Of a DNA stretch of 64,000 nucleotides, positions 34,380 through 43,003 are shown in pieces. Origin of the DNA: Acuticoccus sediminis. Lineage in GTDB: Bacteria > Pseudomonadota > Alphaproteobacteria > Rhizobiales > Amorphaceae. A program made the position numbers and the translations under genes. The number at the start of each line of letters is the position of its first letter. Position 1 is the stretch's first letter. The stretch lies in the NCBI RefSeq assembly GCF_003258595.1, contig NZ_QHHQ01000005.1, forward strand, positions 62,001 to 126,000. The letters are read 5' to 3'. The notes beneath the pieces are model-generated. The model ran no database searches, was not told the origin of the DNA, and saw nothing but the letters and a program-made list of their open reading frames with translations.

Positions 34380-35486
34380 ATGGCTGAGTTTGACGATCCC
34401 CGCCGCGACCGGCGGACCATCCGGGCAATGCGGCGGGCGTCTCGCCGCGGTCTCGCGGCGCAGGCGGCCCCCCGTCCGGACCATCGTTTGCGGCGACGCC
34501 GTCTGGCAGGACTGGCCGCGGCAATCGGCCTCGCCCCGCTCCTCGCCGGCTTCTCCCCCGTCCCCGTGCCGTCGGGCGTCGCGCCCGTTTCCGGGATCAC
34601 GGCCGCGCAGGCGCCGGTCCCCGCCGGCAAGCCGTCCGCGCCGCTCGGCGAGCGGGTACGGCCCGGGCAGACCGGCGGATCCTCGGACGACCAGCCCCGG
34701 CGCGGCTTCTTCGGCCTCTTCGGCGGCGGCCGGGACAACGCGCCGGCCAGCACCACGCCAGCCACCACGGCAGCGGCGACGGGCGGCGGCAGTGCCGACC
34801 AGCGGGCGCTCCTGAACGCCTATCCCGGCGCGTTCCGCATCGAGGGCAACGCGGTCGTCTTCCCGTCCGGCACGCGCGTCCCGTGGGACGACGGCCGGCG
34901 CAAGTCCGCGGCCGAGCTCCTCACCGACGGCGACGTCGAGGACATGTTCCACTACCCCTACCCGGCCGGAAGCTCCCGGCCCCCGGGCCGGGACGAGGAC
35001 CCCGGGCGCGTGCGCAGCGACGCCTTCTTCAAGGCGCTCTACGGCGCGAGCGAAGGCGCGGTGCGGGCCAACCTGCGTGCCGTCCCCTGGGTTCCGAAGC
35101 TCGGCGGCGGGACGCTCCTCGTCACCACCCGGTTCGGGGTCGACGAGAAGCTGGAGGCCGTCTCGCGCGACCTGGAGCGCCTGCCTTCACGCTTCCACAA
35201 GTACCTCGTCCCGCCGGCGGGGACGTTCAACTGGCGCGCGATCGCCGGGACGAACCGTCTCAGCGTCCATTCGTACGGCGCCGCCATCGATATCAACACC
35301 AAATTTACCAACTATTGGCGTTGGGACGCCCAGCAGGCGGGCGGCACGATCCCCTACCGCAACCAAATTCCCGCCGAGATTGTCGCGGTGTTTGAGCAAC
35401 ATTGTTTCGTCTGGGGGGGGCGCTGGTATCACTATGATACAATGCACTTCGAATACAGACCCGAACTCTTACGCCATTGCCACTGA
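34380..35486 (+). CDS. Exported M15-type D-Ala-D-Ala carboxypeptidase-like peptidase, 368 aa
   Basis: The C-terminal domain has the M15 zinc site: SVHSYGAAIDIN supplies the first His and Asp, and MHFEYRPEL the second His. An aromatic-rich region (RWYHYDTMHFEY) precedes the last. The N-terminus has an Arg-rich stretch then a hydrophobic segment (LAGLAAAIGLAPLLAGF), a signal peptide or anchor near residues 40-65, followed by a Pro/Ala-rich linker of ~60 residues. It probably cleaves peptidoglycan stem peptides in the periplasm. ATG 34380 is the first plausible start; the cytoplasmic-side extension of 35 residues is unusual and a start at 34428 is possible. Confidence 0.8.
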   Translation: MAEFDDPRRDRRTIRAMRRASRRGLAAQAAPRPDHRLRRRRLAGLAAAIGLAPLLAGFSPVPVPSGVAPVSGITAAQAPVPAGKPSAPLGERVRPGQTGGSSDDQPRRGFFGLFGGGRDNAPASTTPATTAAATGGGSADQRALLNAYPGAFRIEGNAVVFPSGTRVPWDDGRRKSAAELLTDGDVEDMFHYPYPAGSSRPPGRDEDPGRVRSDAFFKALYGASEGAVRANLRAVPWVPKLGGGTLLVTTRFGVDEKLEAVSRDLERLPSRFHKYLVPPAGTFNWRAIAGTNRLSVHSYGAAIDINTKFTNYWRWDAQQAGGTIPYRNQIPAEIVAVFEQHCFVWGGRWYHYDTMHFEYRPELLRHCH

Positions 35487-35587
35487 ACGCTGATTTCGAC
35501 AGCTGAACGAGACCACAATTGAATTGGACGAAGTTGATCACCGCCCCGCCAGGGCGTACCGTCCAGGACAAACAGGAGGGGTAGATT

Positions 35588-38500
35588 GTGACACGTTCGG
35601 TCTCGCTGGACGACAAGTACGACCTCTCGAAGGACCACGTCTTCCTCTCGGGAACCCAAGCCCTCGTCCGGCTCTGTCTCGCTCAGGTGGCGCGCGATGC
35701 CGCCAACGGCCATCGCACCGCCGGCTACGTCACGGGCTACCGCGGCTCCCCGCTCGGCGGCCTCGACCAGACCTTCGGCAAAGCCAAGAAGCTCCTCGGC
35801 GAGAACGTCGTCTTCCAGCCCGGCATCAACGAGGACCTCGCCGCCACCGCGATCTGGGGCAGCCAGCGTGCCGCCCTCGCGGGCGAGAACAAGTTCGATG
35901 GCGTCTTCGGCCTCTGGTACGGCAAGGGCCCCGGCGTCGACCGTTCGGGCGACGTCTTCCGCCACGCCAACCTCTCCGGCACGGCCCCCCTCGGCGGCGT
36001 CCTCGCCCTGATGGGCGACGACCACACCTGCGAGAGTTCCACGACCGCCCACCAGTCCGAATTCGGCATGATCAACACGCTCATGCCGATCCTGTCGCCC
36101 GCCGGCGTGCAGGACATCGTCGACTACGGGCTCCTCGGCATCGCGATGAGCCGCTTCTCCGGCCTCTGGATGGGCTTCAAGCTCGTCAAGGACACCGTTG
36201 AGTCGACCGCCTCCATCGACGGGCGGACCGACCGGCTGCAGATCGTGACGCCCGACTTCCTCTTCGCCGAGAACCCCAACATCCAGCCCGGCTTCGACGC
36301 GCTCGCCGAGGAGGCCCGCCTCCACGACGTGAAGCTTCCGGCCGCGAGGGTCTTCGCCCGCGCCAACCGCATCAACCCGATCGTGATGCGCGGCGGTCCG
36401 TCGGCCCGCATCGGCCTCGTCGGCACCGGCAAGAGCTGGCTCGACCTCCTGGAGGCGCTCGCCGCCCTCGGGATCGACGAGGTGGCCGCCGCCAACCTCG
36501 GCATCCGCGTCATGAAGGTCGGGATGCCCTGGCCGATCCCGCGCGAGGATGTCACCGACTTCGCCGAGGGCCTCGAGAAGATCATCGTCGTCGAGGAGAA
36601 GCGCGGCCTGATCGAGCCGCAGATGAAGGATATCCTCTACGGCACCGCCAACGCCCCGGCGATCGTCGGCAAGGAGGACGAGCTCGGCCACCAGCTCTTC
36701 CGTGCCCCCGCCGCGCTCGACGCCAACCACGTCGCGCGCGAGATCGGCCGCCGCCTCGCCGCGATGGGCGCCGATCAGGTGCAGGCCCCGCTCGCCGAGC
36801 TCGAAGCGCTCGCGAGCCGCATGAAGGCCACCACCAACATCACCGAGCGCAAGCCCTACTTCTGCGCCGGCTGCCCGCACTCGTCGTCGACCGTGGTGCC
36901 GGAAGGCTCGAAGGCGGGCGCCGGCATCGGCTGCCACTTCATGGCGATCTGGATGGACCGCAACACCTTCGGCTTCACCCAGATGGGCGGCGAAGGTGCG
37001 CAGTGGGTTGGCGAGGCCCCCTTCTCCACCCGCCCCCACATGTTCCAGAACCTCGGTGACGGGACGTACAACCACTCCGGCTCGCTGGCGATCCGCTCGG
37101 CCGTCGCCGCCGGCACCAACATCACCTACAAGATCCTCTTCAACGACGCGGTGGCGATGACCGGCGGTCAGACCCACGACGGCGGGCACCTCACCCCGGC
37201 GGTCATCGCCGCGCAGGTCCGCGCCGAGGGCGTCAAGGAAGTCGCCATCGTCACCGACGAGCCGGAGAAGTACGGCCGCGTCACCCTGCACGACGTCACG
37301 GTCGACCACCGCGACGACATCATGGACGTGCAGAAGCGCCTCGCGGCGACGCCGGGCGTCACGGTGATGATCTACGACCAGACGTGCGCGTCCGAGAAGC
37401 GCCGCCGCCGCAAGCGCGGCGCCTTCCCCGATCCGGACAAGCGCGTCGTCATCAACGAGCGCGTCTGCGAGGGCTGCGGCGACTGCGGCGTGCAGTCCAA
37501 CTGCGTGGCGATCCAGCCGGTGGAGACCGCGTTCGGCCGCAAGCGGCAGATCGACCAGTCCACCTGCAACAAGGACTTCTCCTGCCTGAAGGGCTTCTGC
37601 CCCTCGTTCGTCACCGTCCACGGCGCGAAGCTGAAGGCGACCACCGTCCCCGACATGCCTGAGGACCTGCCCGAGCCGGTGCGGCCCGAACTGACAGGGC
37701 CGATGGGCGTCCTCGTCACCGGCGTCGGCGGCACCGGCGTCGTCACCGTCGGCGCTGTCATCGGCATGGCCGCGCACATCGAGGGTCTCGGCGCGGGCGT
37801 CATCGACATGGCCGGCCTCGCCCAGAAGGGCGGAGCAGTGCTCTCGCACATCAAGATCGCGCCGAAGCCGGAGGACGTGACCACGATCCGCGTCGGCCCG
37901 GGCGACGCGCAGGCCGTGCTGGGCTGCGACATCGCCGTCGCGGGCTCGGCCAAGGTGCTGGCCGCGATCGGCGACAACGCCAAGGTCGTCGTCAACACGC
38001 ACGAGCAGTTCCCGGGCGACTTCACCCGGAACATCGACTTCTCGCTCCCCGCGCGGCGGATCGTCCAGGCGCTAGAGGCGCGCGCCGACACGGTCTCCTT
38101 CAACGCCACGAAGGCCGCCACCACGCTCTTCAGCGACGCCATCGCCTCCAACATGATGGTGATGGGCGCGGCCTATCAGTCGGGCGCCCTGCCCCTGTCG
38201 GCCGCCTCGCTGGAGGAGGCGATCCGCCTCAACGGCGCCGCGGTGGCGATGAACCTCGCCGCCTTCCGCGCCGGGCGCCTGTCCGTCGCCGACCCGGCGC
38301 GCTTCCAGGGGATGCTGGACGCCGCCGCCGGCACGCCGCTGCCGCACCGTCAGCTCCCGGCCAACGCCGCCGAGCGCGTGGCCAAGAACGTCGCGAGCCT
38401 GACCGAGTACCAGGACGCGGCCTACGCCCGCCGCTTCGAGAGCCGCATCGAGGCGGTCCGCGCGGCGGCGACGAAGGCCGGCATCGACGGCGAGCGCCTC

Positions 38501-39025
38501 GTCGATACCGTGGCCCGCGAGCTCTACAAGATGATGGCGATCAAGGACGAGTACGAAGTCGCCCGCCTCTTCGTGGACGGCGGCTTCGCCGAGCAGCTCA
38601 AGTCTCAGTTCGCCGAGTACAAGAGCCTCGAGTTCCACATGGCGCCGCCGATCATGTCGCAGACGGACCACCGCACCGGCCGGCCCGCCAAGCGCAGCTT
38701 CGGCCCGCGCATGCTGAAGCTCCTGCCGCACCTCGCCAGGTGGCGCCGTCACCGCGGCACCTGGCTCGACATCTTCGGGCGCAACGCCGAGCGCCGCGAG
38801 GAGCGGGCCATGCTCGCCCGCTACGAGGCGACCGTCGACCACATCGTCAAGACTCTCAGCCCCGAGCGGGCGGACGCCGCCGTCGCGCTCGCCGGGTGGG
38901 TCGAGCCGATCAAGGGCTACGGCCCCGTGCGTGCCGAGAACGTCAAGAAGGCCCTCGCGCGCCTCCCCGAGTTGGAGGCGGCCTACAACGACGCCCCCAG
39001 CACCACCCGCCAGGCGGCGGAGTAA
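35588..39025 (+). CDS. Indolepyruvate:ferredoxin oxidoreductase, single-chain, 1145 aa
   Basis: The chain combines the alpha (thiamine diphosphate) and gamma (pyruvate/indolepyruvate oxidoreductase) parts. The N-terminal half holds GYRGSPLGGLDQ, then a GDDHTCESS segment. The centre has KPYFCAGCPHSSSTV and the thiamine-binding NDAVAMTGGQTHDGG. A 4Fe-4S-type Cys cluster (CEGCGDCGVQSNC, then CLKGFCPSF) lies near residue 630. The gamma domain follows with TGVGGTGVVTVG. GTG 35588 is preceded by AGGAGGGG 6 bases away. It oxidatively decarboxylates aryl-pyruvates from amino acid transamination to the aryl-acyl-CoA and reduced ferredoxin. The length matches the fused form known in Alphaproteobacteria. 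Confidence 0.95.
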   Translation: MTRSVSLDDKYDLSKDHVFLSGTQALVRLCLAQVARDAANGHRTAGYVTGYRGSPLGGLDQTFGKAKKLLGENVVFQPGINEDLAATAIWGSQRAALAGENKFDGVFGLWYGKGPGVDRSGDVFRHANLSGTAPLGGVLALMGDDHTCESSTTAHQSEFGMINTLMPILSPAGVQDIVDYGLLGIAMSRFSGLWMGFKLVKDTVESTASIDGRTDRLQIVTPDFLFAENPNIQPGFDALAEEARLHDVKLPAARVFARANRINPIVMRGGPSARIGLVGTGKSWLDLLEALAALGIDEVAAANLGIRVMKVGMPWPIPREDVTDFAEGLEKIIVVEEKRGLIEPQMKDILYGTANAPAIVGKEDELGHQLFRAPAALDANHVAREIGRRLAAMGADQVQAPLAELEALASRMKATTNITERKPYFCAGCPHSSSTVVPEGSKAGAGIGCHFMAIWMDRNTFGFTQMGGEGAQWVGEAPFSTRPHMFQNLGDGTYNHSGSLAIRSAVAAGTNITYKILFNDAVAMTGGQTHDGGHLTPAVIAAQVRAEGVKEVAIVTDEPEKYGRVTLHDVTVDHRDDIMDVQKRLAATPGVTVMIYDQTCASEKRRRRKRGAFPDPDKRVVINERVCEGCGDCGVQSNCVAIQPVETAFGRKRQIDQSTCNKDFSCLKGFCPSFVTVHGAKLKATTVPDMPEDLPEPVRPELTGPMGVLVTGVGGTGVVTVGAVIGMAAHIEGLGAGVIDMAGLAQKGGAVLSHIKIAPKPEDVTTIRVGPGDAQAVLGCDIAVAGSAKVLAAIGDNAKVVVNTHEQFPGDFTRNIDFSLPARRIVQALEARADTVSFNATKAATTLFSDAIASNMMVMGAAYQSGALPLSAASLEEAIRLNGAAVAMNLAAFRAGRLSVADPARFQGMLDAAAGTPLPHRQLPANAAERVAKNVASLTEYQDAAYARRFESRIEAVRAAATKAGIDGERLVDTVARELYKMMAIKDEYEVARLFVDGGFAEQLKSQFAEYKSLEFHMAPPIMSQTDHRTGRPAKRSFGPRMLKLLPHLARWRRHRGTWLDIFGRNAERREERAMLARYEATVDHIVKTLSPERADAAVALAGWVEPIKGYGPVRAENVKKALARLPELEAAYNDAPSTTRQAAE

Positions 39026-39032
39026 GCGTCCC

Positions 39033-39057
39033 CCTCTCCCGGCCCCGCCGGGAGAGG
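39033..39057. terminator. Hairpin after the indolepyruvate oxidoreductase gene
   Basis: CCTCTCCCGG and CCGGGAGAGG form a perfect 10-bp stem with loop CCCCG, 8 bases after the TAA of the oxidoreductase gene. The hairpin is strong but lacks a T-run. It sits between convergent transcripts (the oxidoreductase gene and the minus-strand sensor kinase ending at 39167) and may serve either direction. Confidence 0.55.
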
Positions 39058-39166
39058 ATCTTCGCCCCGGCCGACCCGGCCGCCGGCGACCGTCGCGCGA
39101 CCAGGCCCGGCATCGACGGACCTATTTCCCCCGGACATCACCGAGGCCGCCCCTCCCGGCCCGCCG

Positions 39167-41026
39167 TCAGGCGACGCCGCCCATCCGGGCGGCGCGGACG
39201 CGCTCGCGGCGGCGGGAGGCGGCGAGCGCACGACGCGCGCTCTCCCCGGCCTGCCCGCCCGGGTTGGCCGGCGCCGGCCCGAACACCGGACCGCGGCGCG
39301 GCCTGCCGGAGACCAGCCCACCCGGGCGGCCGCGCCGCAGCGGATCGCGCGGCAGGACGATCGTGACGCGAAGCCCGCCTTCCGGCCGGTTCTCCAATGT
39401 CAGCGTCCCCCCGTGGGCGCGGATGATCGTGCGCGCGATGGAGAGCCCGAGTCCCGCACCGCCGGTCTCGGAACTGCGCGACGGGTCGAGGCGGACGAAC
39501 GGCTCCAGCACCTCCGCAAGCCGTTCCTCGGGGATGCCGGGACCGTCGTCGTCCAGCACCACCGTCGTCGCCGCGGCCCGGTCGACGAGCCGGATCCGCC
39601 CGCCACCGGCGTACCGCCGCGCGTTCTCGGCAAGGTTCGCGAAGGCGCGCGACAGGGCGACCGGGCGCCCCTCAACCATAAGGCTGTCCGGCCCCTCGTA
39701 GCGGATCCCGCCGACGGCCTGATCCTTCAGGAGGGCGGCGAGGTCGACGAGCGTGCGCGCCTCGTGCTCGGCCTCGGCCCGGCCGTAGGCGAGCAGGCCC
39801 TCGGCCATCACGCGCATCTCGTCGAGGGTGCGCACCATCGCGTCGCGCTCCTCGTCGTCCAGCATCTCGGCGCGGATGCGCAGCGAGGTGATCGGGGTGC
39901 GCAGATCGTGCCCCACCGCCGCGATGGTGCGGGCCCGCTCGGCGTCGAACTGGGCGATCCGGCCCTGCATGGCGTTGAACGCTTCGGCGGCGCGGCGGAC
40001 CTCGGCGGGTCCGGCCACCGCGGCCGTCGCGCTGCGGTCGCCCTCGCCGGCCCGCTCGGCGGCCGCCGCGAGGGAGCGGATCGGCCGGGTCAGGCGCCGC
40101 GTGAAGGTGATGCCGACCCCGAGGACGAAGAGCAGCGAGAAGCCGAGCGTCATCATCACCGCGCGCCCGTCGACCGGCGGTCCGCGATCGACCAGCGGCA
40201 GCTCCGCGTTGAGCCACATCCCGTCACCGAACGGAATCGAAGCGACGATCGACGGCGGCCGGTGCCGGCCGGGTCCGTCGCCTGCGCCGCGCCCATCGCG
40301 GTGATGCCCGCCGTGGCGCTCAGCGTGGCGCGAGCCGCGCCCGCCCTCTCCGCGCTCCTCGTCCCGCCCATCGGCGCGCCGCGCGTCCTCGGCGCGCCGC
40401 CCCTCGCGGACCCCGCGCACGTCGGCGCCGCCGGTCTGCCCGGTTGGCGCCTCATCCTCGGCCGGCGCGGCGGCCTCCTCGACCGGTGCAGCACCGTCCG
40501 CGGGCGGCGCGTCCGACCGGTCCCACCAGGGCGGAGCCGGCGGGCCCGGTTCGCGCGGGACGGTGGCCGCCCCCTCCTCGCGGCGCCACGGGCGCTGCAT
40601 CCGCGGCAGCACCGGCGGCTCGTCCGCCGCGACGCGCACCGGCGCCTCGAAGCCGGCCTCCACCAGCTCCTTGCGCAGTCGCGAGGCCACGGCGCGGGCG
40701 GTCAGACTGTCGAAGTCCTCCTCGAGGATCGGCGTGTCGGCGACGTTGAGGTGCAGGAAGGGCGACGACGTCGTCGCCGCGATGCCGGCCCGCAGGTGCG
40801 GCGGGACCTGTTCCATCACCGCCGCGATGCCGGCGAGACGCTCGATCTGCGCCCCGCGCCGCACCTCGCGCGCGACGCGCGCCCGCTCCGAGCCGACCAC
40901 CAGCAGCGCGACGACGTTCGCCACCAGCAGGGCCACGACGAGAAGCAGCGCGAACTGCGCGGTGACGGTGCGTGGCACCAGAGCCGCGCCGAACCGCGTC
41001 AACGCACGCGTCACACCGGTGCCCAC
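39167..41026 (-). CDS. EnvZ-type sensor histidine kinase with disordered periplasmic insert, 619 aa
   Basis: Two membrane helices (FALLLVVALLVANVVALLVV near residue 25, VMMTLGFSLLFVLGVGIT near 290) flank a periplasmic region of ~240 residues. Its second half is low-complexity, rich in Pro, Glu, Asp, Arg and His (RHAERHGGHHRDGRGAGDG). The cytoplasmic part has HAMP, the phosphoacceptor VGHDLRTPITSLRIRAEML, N box SRAFANLAENARRYAG, G1 LDDDGPGIP and G2 GAGLGLSIARTI. The start GTG 41026 overlaps the regulator's TAG; GTG 41014 is an alternative. The His/acid-rich periplasmic insert could bind metal ions, in line with the EF-hand gene nearby. The cytoplasmic tail (~60 residues) is basic. Confidence 0.88.
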   Translation of the reverse strand: MGTGVTRALTRFGAALVPRTVTAQFALLLVVALLVANVVALLVVGSERARVAREVRRGAQIERLAGIAAVMEQVPPHLRAGIAATTSSPFLHLNVADTPILEEDFDSLTARAVASRLRKELVEAGFEAPVRVAADEPPVLPRMQRPWRREEGAATVPREPGPPAPPWWDRSDAPPADGAAPVEEAAAPAEDEAPTGQTGGADVRGVREGRRAEDARRADGRDEERGEGGRGSRHAERHGGHHRDGRGAGDGPGRHRPPSIVASIPFGDGMWLNAELPLVDRGPPVDGRAVMMTLGFSLLFVLGVGITFTRRLTRPIRSLAAAAERAGEGDRSATAAVAGPAEVRRAAEAFNAMQGRIAQFDAERARTIAAVGHDLRTPITSLRIRAEMLDDEERDAMVRTLDEMRVMAEGLLAYGRAEAEHEARTLVDLAALLKDQAVGGIRYEGPDSLMVEGRPVALSRAFANLAENARRYAGGGRIRLVDRAAATTVVLDDDGPGIPEERLAEVLEPFVRLDPSRSSETGGAGLGLSIARTIIRAHGGTLTLENRPEGGLRVTIVLPRDPLRRGRPGGLVSGRPRRGPVFGPAPANPGGQAGESARRALAASRRRERVRAARMGGVA

Positions 41027-41745
41027 TACGCGACGTCCACGACGTCCGCGGCGAGGCGATAGCCGCCGCCCCACTCGGTCACGATGATCGTCGCGCGCCG
41101 GGCGTCCGGCTCGATCTTGCGGCGCAGCCGGCTGACCTGATTGTCGATCGCCCTGTCGTAGGGCTTGGCCTCGCGGCCCTGGGTGAGGTCGAGGAGTTGG
41201 TCCCGACCGAGCACCTGCCCGGGCCGGTCGAGCAGCACGATGAGGAGGCGGTTCTCCGCCGTCGTCAGGGTGATCTCCCGCCCGTCCTCGGCGAGCAGCG
41301 TGCCGGTCGCCGGGTCATGGACGAACCCCGCGAAGGCGCGGCGGCCGGACGGCACCGGGTCGCGTGTCGGCGGCACGCGGCGCAGGATTGCCCGCACGCG
41401 CGCCAGAAGCTCGCGCGGGTTGAACGGCTTCACCACATAGTCGTCGGCGCCGATCTCGAGCCCCACGATCCGGTCCGCGTCGTCGGCCATCGCCGTCAGA
41501 AGGATGACCGGCGGCCCGCCCGACGACCTCAGCCAGCGGCACAGGGAGAGCCCGTCCTCTCCCGGCATCATCACGTCCAGCACCACGAGATCGATGGAGC
41601 CGTTGCAGATCGCCGTCCGCGCGGCGGACGCGTCCGCCGCGAGCGTCACACGGTGGCCGTGCTTGCGAAGGTAGGCGCCGAGCGGCTCGCGGATGTCGCG
41701 CGCGTCGTCGACGACCAGGATATGGGGCTCATAAGTCTCGTCCAT
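41026..41745 (-). CDS. OmpR-family response regulator, 239 aa
   Basis: The receiver domain has acidic pocket DD (ILVVDDARD), phosphoacceptor Asp in LVVLDVMMPGEDG, Thr in VILLTAMAD and Lys in DDYVVKPFNPREL. The C-terminal winged helix ends TIIVTEWGGGYRLAADV-type (ATIIVTEWGGGYRLA), preceded by YDRAIDNQVSRLRRKIE, the recognition helix. ATG 41745 is the first start that begins just before the receiver (MDETYEPHILVVDD); longer frames upstream lack ribosome sites. It overlaps the kinase gene by one base, giving a cognate pair. It is divergent from the EF-hand protein gene, a likely target. Confidence 0.93.
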   Translation of the reverse strand: MDETYEPHILVVDDARDIREPLGAYLRKHGHRVTLAADASAARTAICNGSIDLVVLDVMMPGEDGLSLCRWLRSSGGPPVILLTAMADDADRIVGLEIGADDYVVKPFNPRELLARVRAILRRVPPTRDPVPSGRRAFAGFVHDPATGTLLAEDGREITLTTAENRLLIVLLDRPGQVLGRDQLLDLTQGREAKPYDRAIDNQVSRLRRKIEPDARRATIIVTEWGGGYRLAADVVDVA

Positions 41746-41788
41746 GGCGAAACAGATAACCTGCCGATCTCGCCCGCGCGGGGAGAAC

Positions 41789-41838
41789 TTTGTCGCCATT
41801 TGTAACAGCCCGCACGGCACGACAGACCCCGCGACAAA
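41789..41838. promoter_or_regulatory. Candidate response-regulator binding sites
   Basis: TTTGTCGCCATTTGTAAC at 41789-41806 is a tandem TTTGT repeat with a 10-bp period, the layout OmpR/PhoB-type dimers bind. TTTGTCGC is repeated in inverted form as GCGACAAA at 41831-41838. Both lie in the 183-bp space between the divergent regulator and EF-hand genes, so they could serve autoregulation and control of the EF-hand gene. Confidence 0.45.
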
Positions 41839-41928
41839 CACGGTCCTGCACCGACACACATTCGCGAACCGGAGGCACTAGCTGTGGGTGGAAGGCGAAC
41901 GACGCCTCACAGTCTACAGGAGCCACAG

Positions 41929-42849
41929 ATGAGAAACGTGATCCTTGCCGCCCTGCTCACCGGCAGCATGCTGACGGCCGCCGGCGCGGGTGCCGCGTTT
42001 GCCGCGGGTCCCGACAGCCCGGTCAAGGCCCAGGCCGGCGTGACCAACGCCCAGTTCGAGGGCAAGGGCTTCGGACCGCACGGCGGGCGGCACTTCGGTC
42101 GCGGCGGCCCGGGTGGTCCCGGCGGCCCGCGCGGTCCGATGATGATGATGGAGATCATGCGCCAGGCCGACGCCAACGGCGACGGCAAGATCACCCAGGA
42201 GGAGATCGACGTCTTCGTCCAGTCGAAGGTGGAGCTCGGCGATACCGACGGCGACGGGGAGATCACCCTCGACGAGTTCAAGACGATCTATCTCGACCTC
42301 ATGAACCGCATGATCGTCGACCGCTTCCAGTCGCTCGACGAGGACGGCGACGGCAAGATCTCCGAGGCCGAGCGCGCCGAGAAGTTCGGCGGCGTGGTCG
42401 AGCGGTTCGACCGCAACGGCGACGGCTCGCTGTCACGTGAGGACGGCCCGCGCGGCCGGCACGGCATGCACGGCCGTCACGGCATGCGCGGCGAGCGGGG
42501 TGAACGCGGCGAGCGCGGCGAGCGCGGCGAATTCCACCATGGCCCGCGCGGCCACCATGGCAAGCGTGACCAGTGCGGCCCCGGCGGCCCCCGCGGCGAC
42601 CGGGACGGCATGCGCGGCCATCACGGCGGCTGGGACGGCCCCCGCGGCCCGCGTGGCGACTGGGACGGTCCGCGTGGCCACCGCGGCGACTGGGACGGCC
42701 CGCGCGGCCCGCGCGGTGACGGTCCCCGCGGTCCTCGTGCCGACTGGGACGGCCCGCGTGGCGAGCGCCCCGAGATGCCGGCGCCTGACGCTCCGGCCAC
42801 CGACGCGCCCGACGCACCCGCTGCCGACGCTCCGGCTGCCGCCGACTGA
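41929..42849 (+). CDS. Secreted EF-hand protein with collagen-like tail, 306 aa
   Basis: A signal peptide (MRNVILAALLTGSMLTAAGA..., cleavage near residue 26) precedes a Gly-rich stretch. Four canonical EF-hand loops follow: DANGDGKITQEE (81-92), DTDGDGEITLDE (105-116), DEDGDGKISEAE (137-148) and DRNGDGSLSRED (161-172). Residues 175-285 are a Gly-rich repeat region with GERGERGERGER and tandem WDGPRGPRGD units, resembling collagen Gly-x-y but with irregular phase and many His and Asp. The C-terminus is DAPA-rich. ATG 41929 has AGGAG 6-7 bases upstream. It probably binds calcium in the periplasm or at the surface. Its divergent position to the two-component genes suggests regulation by them. 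Confidence 0.88.
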   Translation: MRNVILAALLTGSMLTAAGAGAAFAAGPDSPVKAQAGVTNAQFEGKGFGPHGGRHFGRGGPGGPGGPRGPMMMMEIMRQADANGDGKITQEEIDVFVQSKVELGDTDGDGEITLDEFKTIYLDLMNRMIVDRFQSLDEDGDGKISEAERAEKFGGVVERFDRNGDGSLSREDGPRGRHGMHGRHGMRGERGERGERGERGEFHHGPRGHHGKRDQCGPGGPRGDRDGMRGHHGGWDGPRGPRGDWDGPRGHRGDWDGPRGPRGDGPRGPRADWDGPRGERPEMPAPDAPATDAPDAPAADAPAAAD

Positions 42850-42898
42850 GGCCTGACACCTCGCGCCTCAGGACGGACCGACCGTCCGGCGCGATAGC

Positions 42899-42924
42899 GC
42901 GGCGCCCTCCCGCAGGGGCGCCGC
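42899..42924. terminator. Hairpin between EF-hand gene and cyclase gene
   Basis: GCGGCGCCC and GGGCGCCGC pair over 9 bp with an 8-base loop, 50 bases after the EF-hand stop codon and 80 bases before the end of the minus-strand cyclase gene. It lies between convergent genes and can act for either. There is no T-run. Confidence 0.5.
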
Positions 42925-43003
42925 ATCGCTCAGCCGATCCGAGCCGAGCGGTGCCGATCTTGTCTTGCGTCCTGCACCGCTCGCGCTCGCTGCGGTGGAG
43001 CGA

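Noticed and set aside
35432-38002. 856-codon minus-strand frame opposite the indolepyruvate oxidoreductase
   Set aside because: Val/Ala/Asp-rich shadow with no ribosome site; the plus strand encodes a full-length known enzyme.
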